Below are positions 1-6,149 of a stretch of 7,447 nucleotides of DNA, piece after piece (the stretch's first letter is position 1; each line of letters begins with the position of its first letter). Where the stretch lies: assembly GCA_900542795.1 (NCBI GenBank), contig UQPD01000131.1, forward strand, positions 1 through 7,447. The letters run 5' to 3'. Origin of the DNA: an uncultured Prevotella sp. (lineage in GTDB: Bacteria > Bacteroidota > Bacteroidia > Bacteroidales > Bacteroidaceae). Below the pieces are notes generated by a model. The model was not told the DNA's origin. It saw only the letters and a program-made list of their open reading frames with translations, and ran no database searches. Made by a program: the position numbers and the translations under genes.

Positions 1-136
1 AATGCAAAAAGTCAAGCTTGCTTGAGATTTTTGCTGAGGTGCAGCCTATCTTATACAAAGATAGTGCAAACCGAATGCAAAAAGTCAAGCTTGCTTGAGA
101 TTTTTGCTGAGGTGCAGCCTATCTTATATAAAGATA
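1..136. repeat. 73-bp tandem direct repeat, two copies, starting at the window edge
   Basis: Bases 1-63 and 74-136 are identical except for one base (C at 56, T at 129), giving a period of 73 bp. The array may continue left of the window. Each copy has two small hairpins. One is TCAAG-cttg-CTTGA (12-24 and 85-97), flanked by an A5 run and a T5 run. The other is TATCTT with AAGATA (47-63 and 120-136). Read on the minus strand, the second hairpin of copy 1 contains TATCTTTG, a perfect match to the Bacteroidetes -7 box. Copy 2 reads TATCTTTA. I see no coding sequence in 1-331. Such a unit could be an intergenic repeat family or a promoter-bearing repeat; the sequence alone does not decide. Confidence 0.93.
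56..88 (-). promoter_or_regulatory. Candidate leftward promoter inside the tandem repeat
   Basis: On the minus strand, TATCTTTG (56-63) matches the Bacteroidetes primary sigma factor -7 consensus TAnnTTTG. A TTG that could act as the -33 element lies at 86-88, 22 nt upstream, slightly longer than the usual 19-20. It would drive a gene to the left of the window. The -33 part of this promoter lies in copy 2 of the repeat, so the duplication itself would assemble it. No transcription start can be confirmed from sequence. Confidence 0.4.
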
Positions 137-273
137 CTTCTTTTTGAGGAATATCTTTTCTCAAATCACAGACTTTTTACTATAAGTATTAAGTATACTC
201 GGCACGAACATTATCGAGTGAACCCATATTATTAATGTGATAAATGTGGGACTTCATAGGGTATTACCAACAG

Positions 274-322
274 AAATCCGATGATACCAAGAGCAGACGG
301 TATCATCGGATTTGTTTTTAAA
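274..322. terminator. Strong intrinsic terminator-like hairpin, probably bidirectional
   Basis: AAATCCGATGATACC (274-288) pairs perfectly over 15 bp with 299-313, with a 10-nt loop. On the plus strand the stem is followed by GTTTTTAAA, a classic U-tract. On the minus strand the stem itself ends in TTT and the following bases are only mildly T-rich. It lies about 18 nt beyond the stop codon of the leftward gene ending at 332, where a terminator for that gene is expected. The better U-tract faces the other way, so it may stop transcription from both sides. Confidence 0.8.
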
Positions 323-331
323 TACTATTGT

Positions 332-580
332 TTATTTCACGATGGTCAGGCGGTTGTGGTCAAGGACAACATGGTGTGCAAACGAGATGCATTTACCATC
401 AGAGACTGCGGATACGTCTATACCACGACGGATAAACTCTTCAATAAGAGCTTTGTCGTGAGCTGCTCGAGCAGAGTTGAAAGCACGCAGACCAACCTGA
501 CGATTGAATGATTCTACAAGAGAGGTGAGGGAACTTGCTGCAAAACGGGCAGCAAAATCGTTAAAAAGAGAATTGTTCAT
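332..580 (-). CDS. Small conserved-looking protein of unknown function, 82 aa
   Basis: ATG at 578-580, TAA at 332-334. The protein is soluble, with no signal peptide or membrane segment. The first half looks helical and is rich in Ala, Phe and Ser (residues 5-45, including SARAAHD at 36-42). It is followed by EEFIRRGIDVSAV (47-59) and a short beta-like tail. The regular composition and the position between a matching upstream -7 box (687-694) and a downstream hairpin support a real gene rather than a chance frame. I have the impression of similar small proteins in other Bacteroidales genomes, but cannot name a family or function. The leader from the predicted start of transcription is about 100 nt, long for so small a gene. 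The overlapping plus-strand frame at 281-511 starts inside the terminator hairpin and is a shadow. Confidence 0.8.
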   Translation of the reverse strand: MNNSLFNDFAARFAASSLTSLVESFNRQVGLRAFNSARAAHDKALIEEFIRRGIDVSAVSDGKCISFAHHVVLDHNRLTIVK

Positions 581-686
581 AATGACTTTGTTTTGAAGTT
601 AAACTTAATCTTCCACATCGTATCTTAACCACCGTGGCTGTCGTGCTCGGTTGGTGCAGATTTAACTGCTCTTGATGTTTCATTTG

Positions 687-694
687 CAAAGGTA
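687..694 (-). promoter_or_regulatory. -7 box of the leftward 82-aa gene
   Basis: The minus strand reads TACCTTTG, an exact match to TAnnTTTG. No TTG or TTTG lies at the expected 19-20 nt upstream, so only the -7 element is supported. Transcription would begin near 680 and give a leader of about 100 nt before the ATG at 580. The surrounding DNA upstream is AT-rich, as is common for these promoters. Confidence 0.6.
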
Positions 695-876
695 CAAAAA
701 TTATTCAAAAATCTCTCATCTTAAACGTTTTTCTTCTAAAAAAGTCACCAAATACGTTATTCTGAATTTTGCTTCCCGATAAATCAATTCATAGATTATT
801 CATGGAAATTTATAACCTCCCAATAATACATCAAATTGTAAGAAATAAGACAAGAGAGACATATTTTTACGATATT

Positions 877-909
877 ATGTGCAAAAGTCAAAATAAAACC
901 ATACATTTG
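877..909 (+). promoter_or_regulatory. Candidate promoter of the lipoprotein gene
   Basis: TACATTTG at 902-909 matches the Bacteroidetes -7 consensus TAnnTTTG. TATGTG (877-881 and following) sits about 20 nt upstream and is a weak match to the TTTG -33 element. Predicted transcription starts near 916, leaving a leader of roughly 110 nt before the ATG at 1029. No ribosome binding site of the Shine-Dalgarno type is present; the region before the start is A-rich, as usual in Bacteroidales. Confidence 0.55.
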
Positions 910-1028
910 CAAACAATACAAATCATTTTTCCACGTAAGCGATTAAGCTGAACGAGAAAAACAATGATTGCCCCAAAGGCTAACAAATTCATTTTAAAAA
1001 AAACAACCCCCTAAAAACAGATTGAACT

Positions 1029-2390
1029 ATGAAAAAGAGATGGTACCTCCTTCTTGCACTCCCACTGGTATTGGGTACTCCCACCATGCTATCATCGTGC
1101 GGTGATGATGAACCAGACCCTATTGAAAAACCTAACAACCCCGACACGCCAAACACTCCTGGCGATAACAATCAGGGAGAAACAAAACTTGACAGTGAGT
1201 CGCAAAAGCTTAAACTCCAAGCTACGGCACAAAGTTTTATGAAAGAAGTGCCTGCTGACGAAATGCGTAACCTCTCGCAGTTGGCAGACTACGTAAACGA
1301 TGCTTACATTGATAACAGTAAATTCAGCAACGATGTAGTGACTGATTGGTTTAAAAAGCTAATTGATAGTAATTTATCGCCTGACGGAAAGAAAGATTTT
1401 AATAATTATTGGCGCGAAGAGTACTACAAGCGCATTATTGAACTCTCACAGTTCAAGGGCAAATTTGTTGCTGGCAAAGAAGGCTGGACAAAGTCGAATG
1501 CTGATGACCTGCAATTTGAGTTCAAGGATCAAAATGGCATAACCTGTGTATTGACTCTAAAGACAAGTGGCAAAACTGCGAAAGTCTATGTAGGTGAAAC
1601 TTGGGGCGATTGCTATTCTGAAATGATTGATGGAGTAAATGGAGAGTATTGGAAATGGGTTGACGTGATTGAGAAAAACTACGTCTACGTTCCCGAACAC
1701 ATCACCACGACCCTTCTTCAAGGTGGCAACACGCTTGTTTCAGCTGAAGTAAACATTGACCACAGCCAATTTTCAGGACCTGAATACGACTTGTCGAAGG
1801 ATGCAGTGTCTACCAATGCCACAGTTAAGATAAATAACTATGTGTGGGTTGTAGACCGCGCTGCACATAACAGCAAGGAAGGCTCAGCCTATGTAAAAGG
1901 CTCCATGTCGAAAGCTGGAAAAACTTTAGTTAGCTTTGAAGCTTCGGCAGCCGACACTAAACTCGACAAAGATGGCGAACTCTTGCAAGGTGGTGCTGCC
2001 AAGGTTAGCGTTAACATCTTGGGCGAAGTACAAATAAAAGGCACATGCTCTAACGTAAAGACGTTTGCCGACTATTTGGACAAAGCTGACCAGTTTGAAG
2101 AAAACGAAAGCCAGTTTAAGAGCTACGTAAATCAAGCTAACAGTTTGCTTAATTTGGGCATCTACTTTAATGGTGGAAGCATGCGTCAGGCTAAGGTGCA
2201 ACTCGAATGTTTTGAAGATGGCTACGCAAATTGGAAAGATTGGACTTACGAACCAGTGCTTGTGTTTGATGACAACTCTACCTATTCTACATTCACAGCC
2301 TTCTTCAACGAAACAAGTTTCCGCGAAGTTATCAACAGTTTCGAAGACTTGGTACGTAGCTACGAAAAGCTAATTGAATTTGCTAACTAA
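1029..2390 (+). CDS. Uncharacterised lipoprotein, probably surface-exposed, 453 aa
   Basis: A signal peptidase II sequence is clear: basic MKKR, a hydrophobic core (residues 5-16) and lipobox LSSC with the lipidated cysteine at 24. The next residues are GDDE, resembling the acidic lipoprotein export signal that sends Bacteroidetes lipoproteins to the cell surface. A Pro/Asn/Thr/Asp-rich linker follows (about 28-50). Residues 55-150 look mostly helical with many charged and aromatic positions; from about 160 onward the pattern alternates as in beta-sheet. The ATG at 1029 is the only start that gives the signal peptide. I do not recognise the family. It lies upstream of a TonB receptor and DUF4249 gene in the same direction, but a 134-nt gap with two hairpins separates them, so a shared function is only a guess. 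It does not resemble SusD. Confidence 0.92.
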   Translation: MKKRWYLLLALPLVLGTPTMLSSCGDDEPDPIEKPNNPDTPNTPGDNNQGETKLDSESQKLKLQATAQSFMKEVPADEMRNLSQLADYVNDAYIDNSKFSNDVVTDWFKKLIDSNLSPDGKKDFNNYWREEYYKRIIELSQFKGKFVAGKEGWTKSNADDLQFEFKDQNGITCVLTLKTSGKTAKVYVGETWGDCYSEMIDGVNGEYWKWVDVIEKNYVYVPEHITTTLLQGGNTLVSAEVNIDHSQFSGPEYDLSKDAVSTNATVKINNYVWVVDRAAHNSKEGSAYVKGSMSKAGKTLVSFEASAADTKLDKDGELLQGGAAKVSVNILGEVQIKGTCSNVKTFADYLDKADQFEENESQFKSYVNQANSLLNLGIYFNGGSMRQAKVQLECFEDGYANWKDWTYEPVLVFDDNSTYSTFTAFFNETSFREVINSFEDLVRSYEKLIEFAN

Positions 2391-2399
2391 ATGCAACAT

Positions 2400-2429
2400 G
2401 CTTTTAAGTGAGCATAGCTCTTAAAAAGC
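2400..2429 (+). terminator. Hairpin just after the lipoprotein stop codon
   Basis: GCTTTTAA (2400-2407) pairs with TTAAAAAGC (2421-2429) with one bulged A, and inside it GAGC-ata-GCTC (2410-2420) forms a second stem. The structure begins 9 nt after the stop codon. The nearest T run is a weak TTTTT about 9 nt further on, so it may be an imperfect terminator or a 3' end stabiliser. The GTG at 2408 lies within this hairpin, which argues against its use as the receptor start. Confidence 0.5.
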
Positions 2430-2468
2430 GTTCTCATCTTTTTGATGTGAAAATATCACTTCATACAA

Positions 2469-2497
2469 CAGCCGTCCCCCTCACCAAGGGACGGCTG
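2469..2497 (+). other. GC-rich 10-bp hairpin upstream of the receptor gene
   Basis: CAGCCGTCCC (2469-2478) pairs perfectly with GGGACGGCTG (2488-2497) around a 9-nt loop. Outer bases ATAC (2463-2466 region) and GTAT (just after 2500) could extend it across an internal loop. No T run follows. It lies 27 nt before the receptor ATG at 2525. It could be a terminator without a U-tract, an mRNA processing or stability element that separates the expression levels of the two flanking genes, or part of a leader control. Confidence 0.75.
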
Positions 2498-2524
2498 CTA
2501 TGTATCGACAGCCATATAGTTAAG

Positions 2525-4597
2525 ATGAACTTCACCCTACCAACTACTTTATTCATAACCTTTATGTTATTGCCCGTTGTTGCTCACGCTGAACGGGTTG
2601 ATAGTTTGCGTCATAATGATTTGGGCGAAGCACAGGTTACGACCATAAAAAGTTTTAACCCACTTAAAGGTAGTTCGGCAGCACAAGTTCATTGGGACAT
2701 GAAGCAGTTGCAAGCACTTCCGCAAATATTGGGCAATGCAGATCCCATACGCTATTTGCAAACATTGCCTTCTGTGCAAACCTCAACCGAATATGACGCA
2801 GGACTACATGTGCAAGGATGCAACAACGGACAAAATGCCATTCTGTTAGGAAAAGCCGTTGTATACAACCCTTCGCACTTAATGGGCATCTTTTCAACCT
2901 TCAATTCTTCACACTTCAAGGCATTGCATTTCACCACACAATCGTCAGCTGATAGTCCGTCGCGTTTAGGAGGTGTAGTACAAATGGAATTGCCTTCACT
3001 CCCAATTGAAAATCCTAACATTATAACAGACAATCAGAAAAACAAAGTTAGTGGAGAAGTATCACTTGGTCCGCTCACATCGCAAGGCACTTTGCAAATT
3101 GCGCCAACTTCACACGCCCTCATCACCCTGTCTGCCCGTCAGGCCTACTTCAACTTGCTTTACAGCAAATGGTTAGATTTTGGTGGAGATACTAATAAAT
3201 ATGGATTTGGCGACTACAATGCTACTATCAATCTGCGTCTTGGCAATCGCCACCATCTTATGCTGAATGGTTATTACGGACAAGACCGATTACAAGTTGT
3301 TTACTCGGGCCTTAACCAACCCTCTTCATTACATTGGAGCAACGCCGTTGGCGAAGTGAGTTGGCTCACCACATTTAAACATTGGCAGTTAACACAAAGT
3401 CTAACCTATTCAGCCTCAAAAAGTCAGCTGAAATTAAACTTTAACGATACCCAACTACACATTCCTGCACACATCAACACGCTCAGCTATCAAGCTGCCG
3501 CAACTAGTCAACACGCAAAGGTTGGAGCTGAGGTATTGTTGCACAATGTGCAGCCACAAAATCCACAAGTAAACAATCGTTATGGTACTGACATTGAGCC
3601 ACAAGCTCTACAACGTACACAAGAATACACCTGCTTTGCCCTTTACAACACGCCCCTACCTTTTATAAAAGGCATTGAAACCGAGTTGGGCATTCGCACC
3701 ACATTTTTTCATACTGCCGATTATGCACTTTATGTCAAAGCAAATCCATCGGCATTACTAACTTGGCACATTCGCGATAAACACCGATTGCAATTACAAG
3801 GAAGCATCGAACATCAATTTTTGCATCAAACGGGCTTTACCTCTCTTGGCATGCCTACAGAATTTTGGTTTGCTTCGTCACAGAACTACAAACCACAACG
3901 TGCCGAAAGCGTTTCGATACTCTACGATGCAGAAACGCGCAACAAAGCATGGCGCTTTGCTGCACAAATTTATTACAAACGCTTGCACCATCAAACAGAA
4001 TACGATGACAACGTGCTCAGTTTGTTAGAGGGTATCTATTCTCTTGACAAAGCCTTGCTCAAAGGCAAAGGTAAAAACTATGGCTTTGGCATACAACTTA
4101 CCCGACAACAAGGACGCATCACAGGATGGGTAGGCTATGCCTATGGACGCTCACGACGAAATTTTAACAATGCGAGGTTTCAAGGCACTTATCCGTCAAA
4201 CTACGAACGATTGCACGAGTTCAATTTGAATGTCATGTGGCGAGCAACAGCTCAATTATCATTTAGCAGTACAGCTCTTTGTGCATCAGGAACTCCATTC
4301 ACAGCGCCAAAAGGTTTTTACATGATAAACGGATATGTGGTGGCAGATTACGGACAACGTAATGCTGCACGCATTCCTACTTACTTTAGGGTTGACTTAG
4401 CAATGAATTACGAATTTAAGCCTCGCACTCCCTTACAACGTTTCAGACATAGCTTGAATGTGTCTTTATTCAATGCTTTGGGCATTAAGAATACCTTATT
4501 TTACCGTCTTAAAACATCGGCAGACACCTTCTATTATGGACCTGTGAGATTTTTAAAATATCCACTCCCTTCATTTAATTACAAACTAAGCTTTTAG
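2525..4597 (+). CDS. TonB-dependent outer-membrane receptor, 690 aa, without N-terminal carboxypeptidase-like domain
   Basis: The open frame can be extended to GTG 2408, but ATG 2525 is preferred because it begins a good signal peptide (hydrophobic residues 9-20, cleavage near AHA at 20-22). The mature protein starts with a short stretch containing LGEAQVTT (33-40), a likely TonB-box region, then the plug domain (about 55-160). There, VYNPSHLMGIFSTFN (113-127) and LGGVVQMEL (148-156) match the motifs VYNPSHLFGFFSVFN and GGRLSSVLDI typical of Bacteroidetes receptors. The rest is beta-strand-rich barrel ending in phenylalanine 690, the usual outer-membrane C-terminal aromatic residue. It would import an unknown substrate using energy from TonB-ExbBD. 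Two features are atypical: there is no carboxypeptidase-regulatory-like domain before the plug, and the usual RGG and LLDG motifs read QGC (97-99) and LLGK (107-110). The DUF4249 gene starts 48 nt downstream and is a frequent partner. Confidence 0.93.
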   Translation: MNFTLPTTLFITFMLLPVVAHAERVDSLRHNDLGEAQVTTIKSFNPLKGSSAAQVHWDMKQLQALPQILGNADPIRYLQTLPSVQTSTEYDAGLHVQGCNNGQNAILLGKAVVYNPSHLMGIFSTFNSSHFKALHFTTQSSADSPSRLGGVVQMELPSLPIENPNIITDNQKNKVSGEVSLGPLTSQGTLQIAPTSHALITLSARQAYFNLLYSKWLDFGGDTNKYGFGDYNATINLRLGNRHHLMLNGYYGQDRLQVVYSGLNQPSSLHWSNAVGEVSWLTTFKHWQLTQSLTYSASKSQLKLNFNDTQLHIPAHINTLSYQAAATSQHAKVGAEVLLHNVQPQNPQVNNRYGTDIEPQALQRTQEYTCFALYNTPLPFIKGIETELGIRTTFFHTADYALYVKANPSALLTWHIRDKHRLQLQGSIEHQFLHQTGFTSLGMPTEFWFASSQNYKPQRAESVSILYDAETRNKAWRFAAQIYYKRLHHQTEYDDNVLSLLEGIYSLDKALLKGKGKNYGFGIQLTRQQGRITGWVGYAYGRSRRNFNNARFQGTYPSNYERLHEFNLNVMWRATAQLSFSSTALCASGTPFTAPKGFYMINGYVVADYGQRNAARIPTYFRVDLAMNYEFKPRTPLQRFRHSLNVSLFNALGIKNTLFYRLKTSADTFYYGPVRFLKYPLPSFNYKLSF

Positions 4598-4645
4598 AAC
4601 GCCCCTTTGAACAAGTATTCCCCTCCCCAAAAAACGTTTCAACTC

Positions 4646-5542
4646 ATGAATATCAATAAACAACTCCAATGGTTTCTGCTACTTATGATATGGGGCATAT
4701 TGCAAACAGGTTGCGCAGATTCGCCCTACGACACCGATGGCCCTCAGCTTGTTGTGGAAGGATGGATAGACGCTGGCGGTCATCCCATTGTTTTTGTCAC
4801 AACCTCCTTGCCTTTCACCTCCACCGACAAGAACCAAACAGACTTTAGCTCGCATATACTAAATTGGGCTAAAGTAACGGTGAGCGATGGCGAACAAACC
4901 GTAGTGCTTACAGGACGTGTGATGCGCAACTATCCCATTCCCTATGGTTTCACAACGGGACAAATGCGCGGACAAGTGGGCAAAACGTATAAGTTAACTG
5001 TAGACTATGCCGATTACCACGCTCAAGCCATTACAACCATCCCCCACCCTTGTCCCATCGACTCGTTTAGATATGCCCTTTTAACCAAAGCCGACACCTT
5101 GTTTGAGCTTCGTGCCTATGCCTCACACTTAAACCTACCTACTGGGGGTGCATGCAAATTCTTTGTGATGCGTCGAGGCAAAGACAAGCACTACCTTTCG
5201 TGCAACATGGGATTGTTTGCAGCACAAGCTGTTAGCCCTCATGCTGTTTTTCCCGTTCTTCAAGGGCATCGTTTAAGAAATGGAAAGCACGACAAATATT
5301 CGCCCTACTTTTCAACATCCGACACTTTATTGGTGAAATTTGCAACCCTTGATGCTGCTGCTTATCGCTTTTGGAAATCATACGAAGAGAACCTATCTCT
5401 TTCCTCATCCCCCTTCTTTGGGAGTGCTAATGCTTTGCAAGGAAACATAAATGGTGCTTTGGGGTATTGGTGTGGATATGGAACGCAAGAATATGTTTTT
5501 GGTCCTATAGCACCTCAAGGCACACAAAAATCCAAGAAGTGA
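4646..5542 (+). CDS. DUF4249 family lipoprotein, 298 aa, receptor partner
   Basis: ATG 4646 is chosen over an upstream TTG at 4607 because it gives a compact lipoprotein signal: hydrophobic residues 9-19 and lipobox LQTGC with cysteine at 23. The mature part shows the DUF4249 pattern: QLVVEGWID (34-42), GQVGKTYKLTVDY (109-121), TTIPHPCPIDSFRY (130-143) and the C-terminal NGALGYWCGYG. Its function is not known, but genes of this family commonly sit directly after TonB-dependent receptors, as here. It probably forms a surface or periplasmic partner of the upstream receptor. After the cysteine comes ADSPYD, with less acidity than a strong surface export signal. The 48-nt gap and lack of a promoter-like box between the genes suggest co-transcription. 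The C-terminal tail (GTQKSKK) is short and basic. Confidence 0.9.
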   Translation: MNINKQLQWFLLLMIWGILQTGCADSPYDTDGPQLVVEGWIDAGGHPIVFVTTSLPFTSTDKNQTDFSSHILNWAKVTVSDGEQTVVLTGRVMRNYPIPYGFTTGQMRGQVGKTYKLTVDYADYHAQAITTIPHPCPIDSFRYALLTKADTLFELRAYASHLNLPTGGACKFFVMRRGKDKHYLSCNMGLFAAQAVSPHAVFPVLQGHRLRNGKHDKYSPYFSTSDTLLVKFATLDAAAYRFWKSYEENLSLSSSPFFGSANALQGNINGALGYWCGYGTQEYVFGPIAPQGTQKSKK

Positions 5543-5579
5543 TCTTATAGTAGTCTGTAAAGTCTAAAAGTTCCATAAA

Positions 5580-5618
5580 TAACCCCTTTCGAGGTTTGGG
5601 TTAGCGCATGAGAACCTC
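5580..5618 (+). terminator. Overlapping alternative hairpins downstream of the DUF4249 gene
   Basis: TAACCC (5580-5585) can pair with GGGTTA (5598-5603), or GAGGTT (5591-5596) can pair with AACCTC (5613-5618). The two stems share bases and exclude each other. They begin 38 nt after the stop codon, where a transcript end is expected, but neither is followed by a T run. A terminator is plausible but not proven. Confidence 0.35.
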
Positions 5619-5627
5619 AATAGAATG

Positions 5628-5662
5628 TAATACTTATTACTTATTACTTAATACTTAATACT
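5628..5662. repeat. Five tandem heptamers TAWTACT
   Basis: Five exact 7-bp units follow one another: TAATACT, TATTACT, TATTACT, TAATACT, TAATACT. Only the third base varies (A or T). It is a short AT-rich microsatellite in the convergent gap. The reverse complement of the unit, AGTATTA, occurs at 185-191 followed by AGTATAC at 192-198 near the other end of the window. Confidence 0.95.
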
Positions 5663-5710
5663 GATGAACATTTTTGACTAAAGAAACAGACCTTTATGGC
5701 TAAAAAAACA

Positions 5711-5861
5711 AGCGGCTGTACGCCTAGGCCCAATTGCACACCTACGGCGTGCGAAGTTTGAGGCTATTGCATACGATAACCAGGCATGAGAGTTCGGAGG
5801 GACAAGCCTCCTCACTCTCATACCTGGCTACCATATATCACCCCGAATGGGGTGAGGATGG
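5711..5861. repeat. Compact multi-hairpin intergenic element (REP-like or structured RNA)
   Basis: Three clear hairpins stand in a row. GCAC-a-CC pairs with GG-c-GTGC around TAC (5736-5752). A long stem (5780-5827) pairs CCAGG, ATGAGAGT and GGAGG with CCTCC, ACTCTCAT and CCTGG: 18 base pairs with a 1x1 and a symmetrical 2x2 internal loop and a 6-nt loop. TCACCCC-gaat-GGGGTGA (5838-5855) is nested in CCAT (5831-5834) and ATGG (5858-5861). A self-complementary GCCTAGGC lies at 5722-5729. Read on the minus strand, the block ends before a run of seven T (5702-5708), so it may be oriented leftward. The GC content is clearly higher than its surroundings. Its style recalls repeated intergenic palindromic elements of Bacteroidales genomes, but the family cannot be named here. 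Confidence 0.75.
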
Positions 5862-5872
5862 CGTAAGAGACA

Positions 5873-5899
5873 TTGATTAATTCTTATTCAATTAATCAA
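5873..5899. repeat. AT-rich 10-bp inverted repeat
   Basis: TTGATTAATT (5873-5882) and AATTAATCAA (5890-5899) are perfect inverted repeats around a 7-nt spacer CTTATTC. The site could be a weak hairpin or a protein-binding palindrome. It lies between the GC-rich hairpin block and the 190-bp element. No T run follows on either side that would make it a standard terminator. Confidence 0.8.
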
Positions 5900-5959
5900 A
5901 CACCGAATTTTCTCAGTGAGCCGCATTTTGTACCAAGTTATTTTTTTGTTACTAAATAC

Positions 5960-6149
5960 AATAAGTAGGTGTTCGAATTTTATTTTTACATTAAAAGTGC
6001 GTTGTCGGGATGCAAATATTTTAATCGTTGGATGGAACATAGCGGACTATGTGATTGAGGACTAGAAATACAATCGCGTCCGAGGACGTGCTTTCAATGT
6101 GAAAGTAACACTTGCTGAGCGTATAAAATATTTTGAACACCTACTTATT
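5960..6149. mobile_element. 190-bp MITE-like element with 15-bp perfect terminal inverted repeats
   Basis: AATAAGTAGGTGTTC (5960-5974) is exactly inverted at 6135-6149. The pairing can continue inward through a G-U pair and ATTTTAT (5977-5983) with ATAAAAT (6123-6129) across a bulge. Inside are three neat hairpins: ACATAG-cgga-CTATGT (6037-6052), CGCGTC-cgag-GACGTG (6075-6090) and CTTTCA-atg-TGAAAG (6091-6105). No coding frame is present, so movement would need a transposase from elsewhere. A target duplication cannot be read: TA or AT at the ends are palindromic and ambiguous. The right end overlaps the stop codon (6148-6150) of the leftward gene. An alternative is a transcribed structured RNA or 3' UTR, closed by the terminal helix. 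Confidence 0.65.

Larger units (their letters stand above)
581..1028. other. Divergent intergenic region, no gene
   Basis: This 448-nt stretch separates the leftward 82-aa gene from the rightward lipoprotein gene. It holds one -7-like box facing each way (687-694 minus, 902-909 plus) and the two untranslated leaders. Between them the DNA is strongly AT-rich. A 60-codon frame at 769-951 has no recognisable protein features, overlaps the predicted plus-strand promoter and is probably non-coding. I found no clear operator palindrome. Confidence 0.7.
5543..6147. other. Convergent intergenic region packed with structured repeats
   Basis: Between the rightward DUF4249 gene and the leftward 227-aa gene lie 605 nt without a credible coding frame. 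Nearly all of it is made of inverted or tandem repeats, listed separately: overlapping hairpins (5580-5618), heptamer repeats (5628-5662), a multi-hairpin block (5711-5861), an AT palindrome (5873-5899) and a 190-bp inverted-repeat element (5960-6149). No tRNA or known riboswitch was recognised. Convergent gaps are a common landing place for REP-like elements and MITEs. Confidence 0.8.

Noticed and set aside
281..511. 76-codon plus-strand frame
   Set aside because: It begins within the 274-313 hairpin, lies antisense to the 82-aa gene and shows no protein-like pattern.
769..951. 60-codon plus-strand frame
   Set aside because: AT-rich chance frame that overlaps the predicted lipoprotein promoter; no family features or start context.
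1029..2390. SusD-like partner of the receptor
   Set aside because: Wrong order (before the receptor), and no SusD-type N-terminal helical repeat pattern was recognised; the true partner appears to be DUF4249.
2408..2524. GTG start adding 39 residues to the receptor
   Set aside because: The added part contains two hairpins and would bury the signal peptide; ATG 2525 gives a normal export signal.
4607..4645. TTG start adding 13 residues to the DUF4249 protein
   Set aside because: It would place polar residues before the lipoprotein signal; ATG 4646 fits better.
5580..5900. CRISPR array
   Set aside because: The repeats here are heptamers and unrelated hairpins; there is no regular repeat-spacer pattern and no cas gene.
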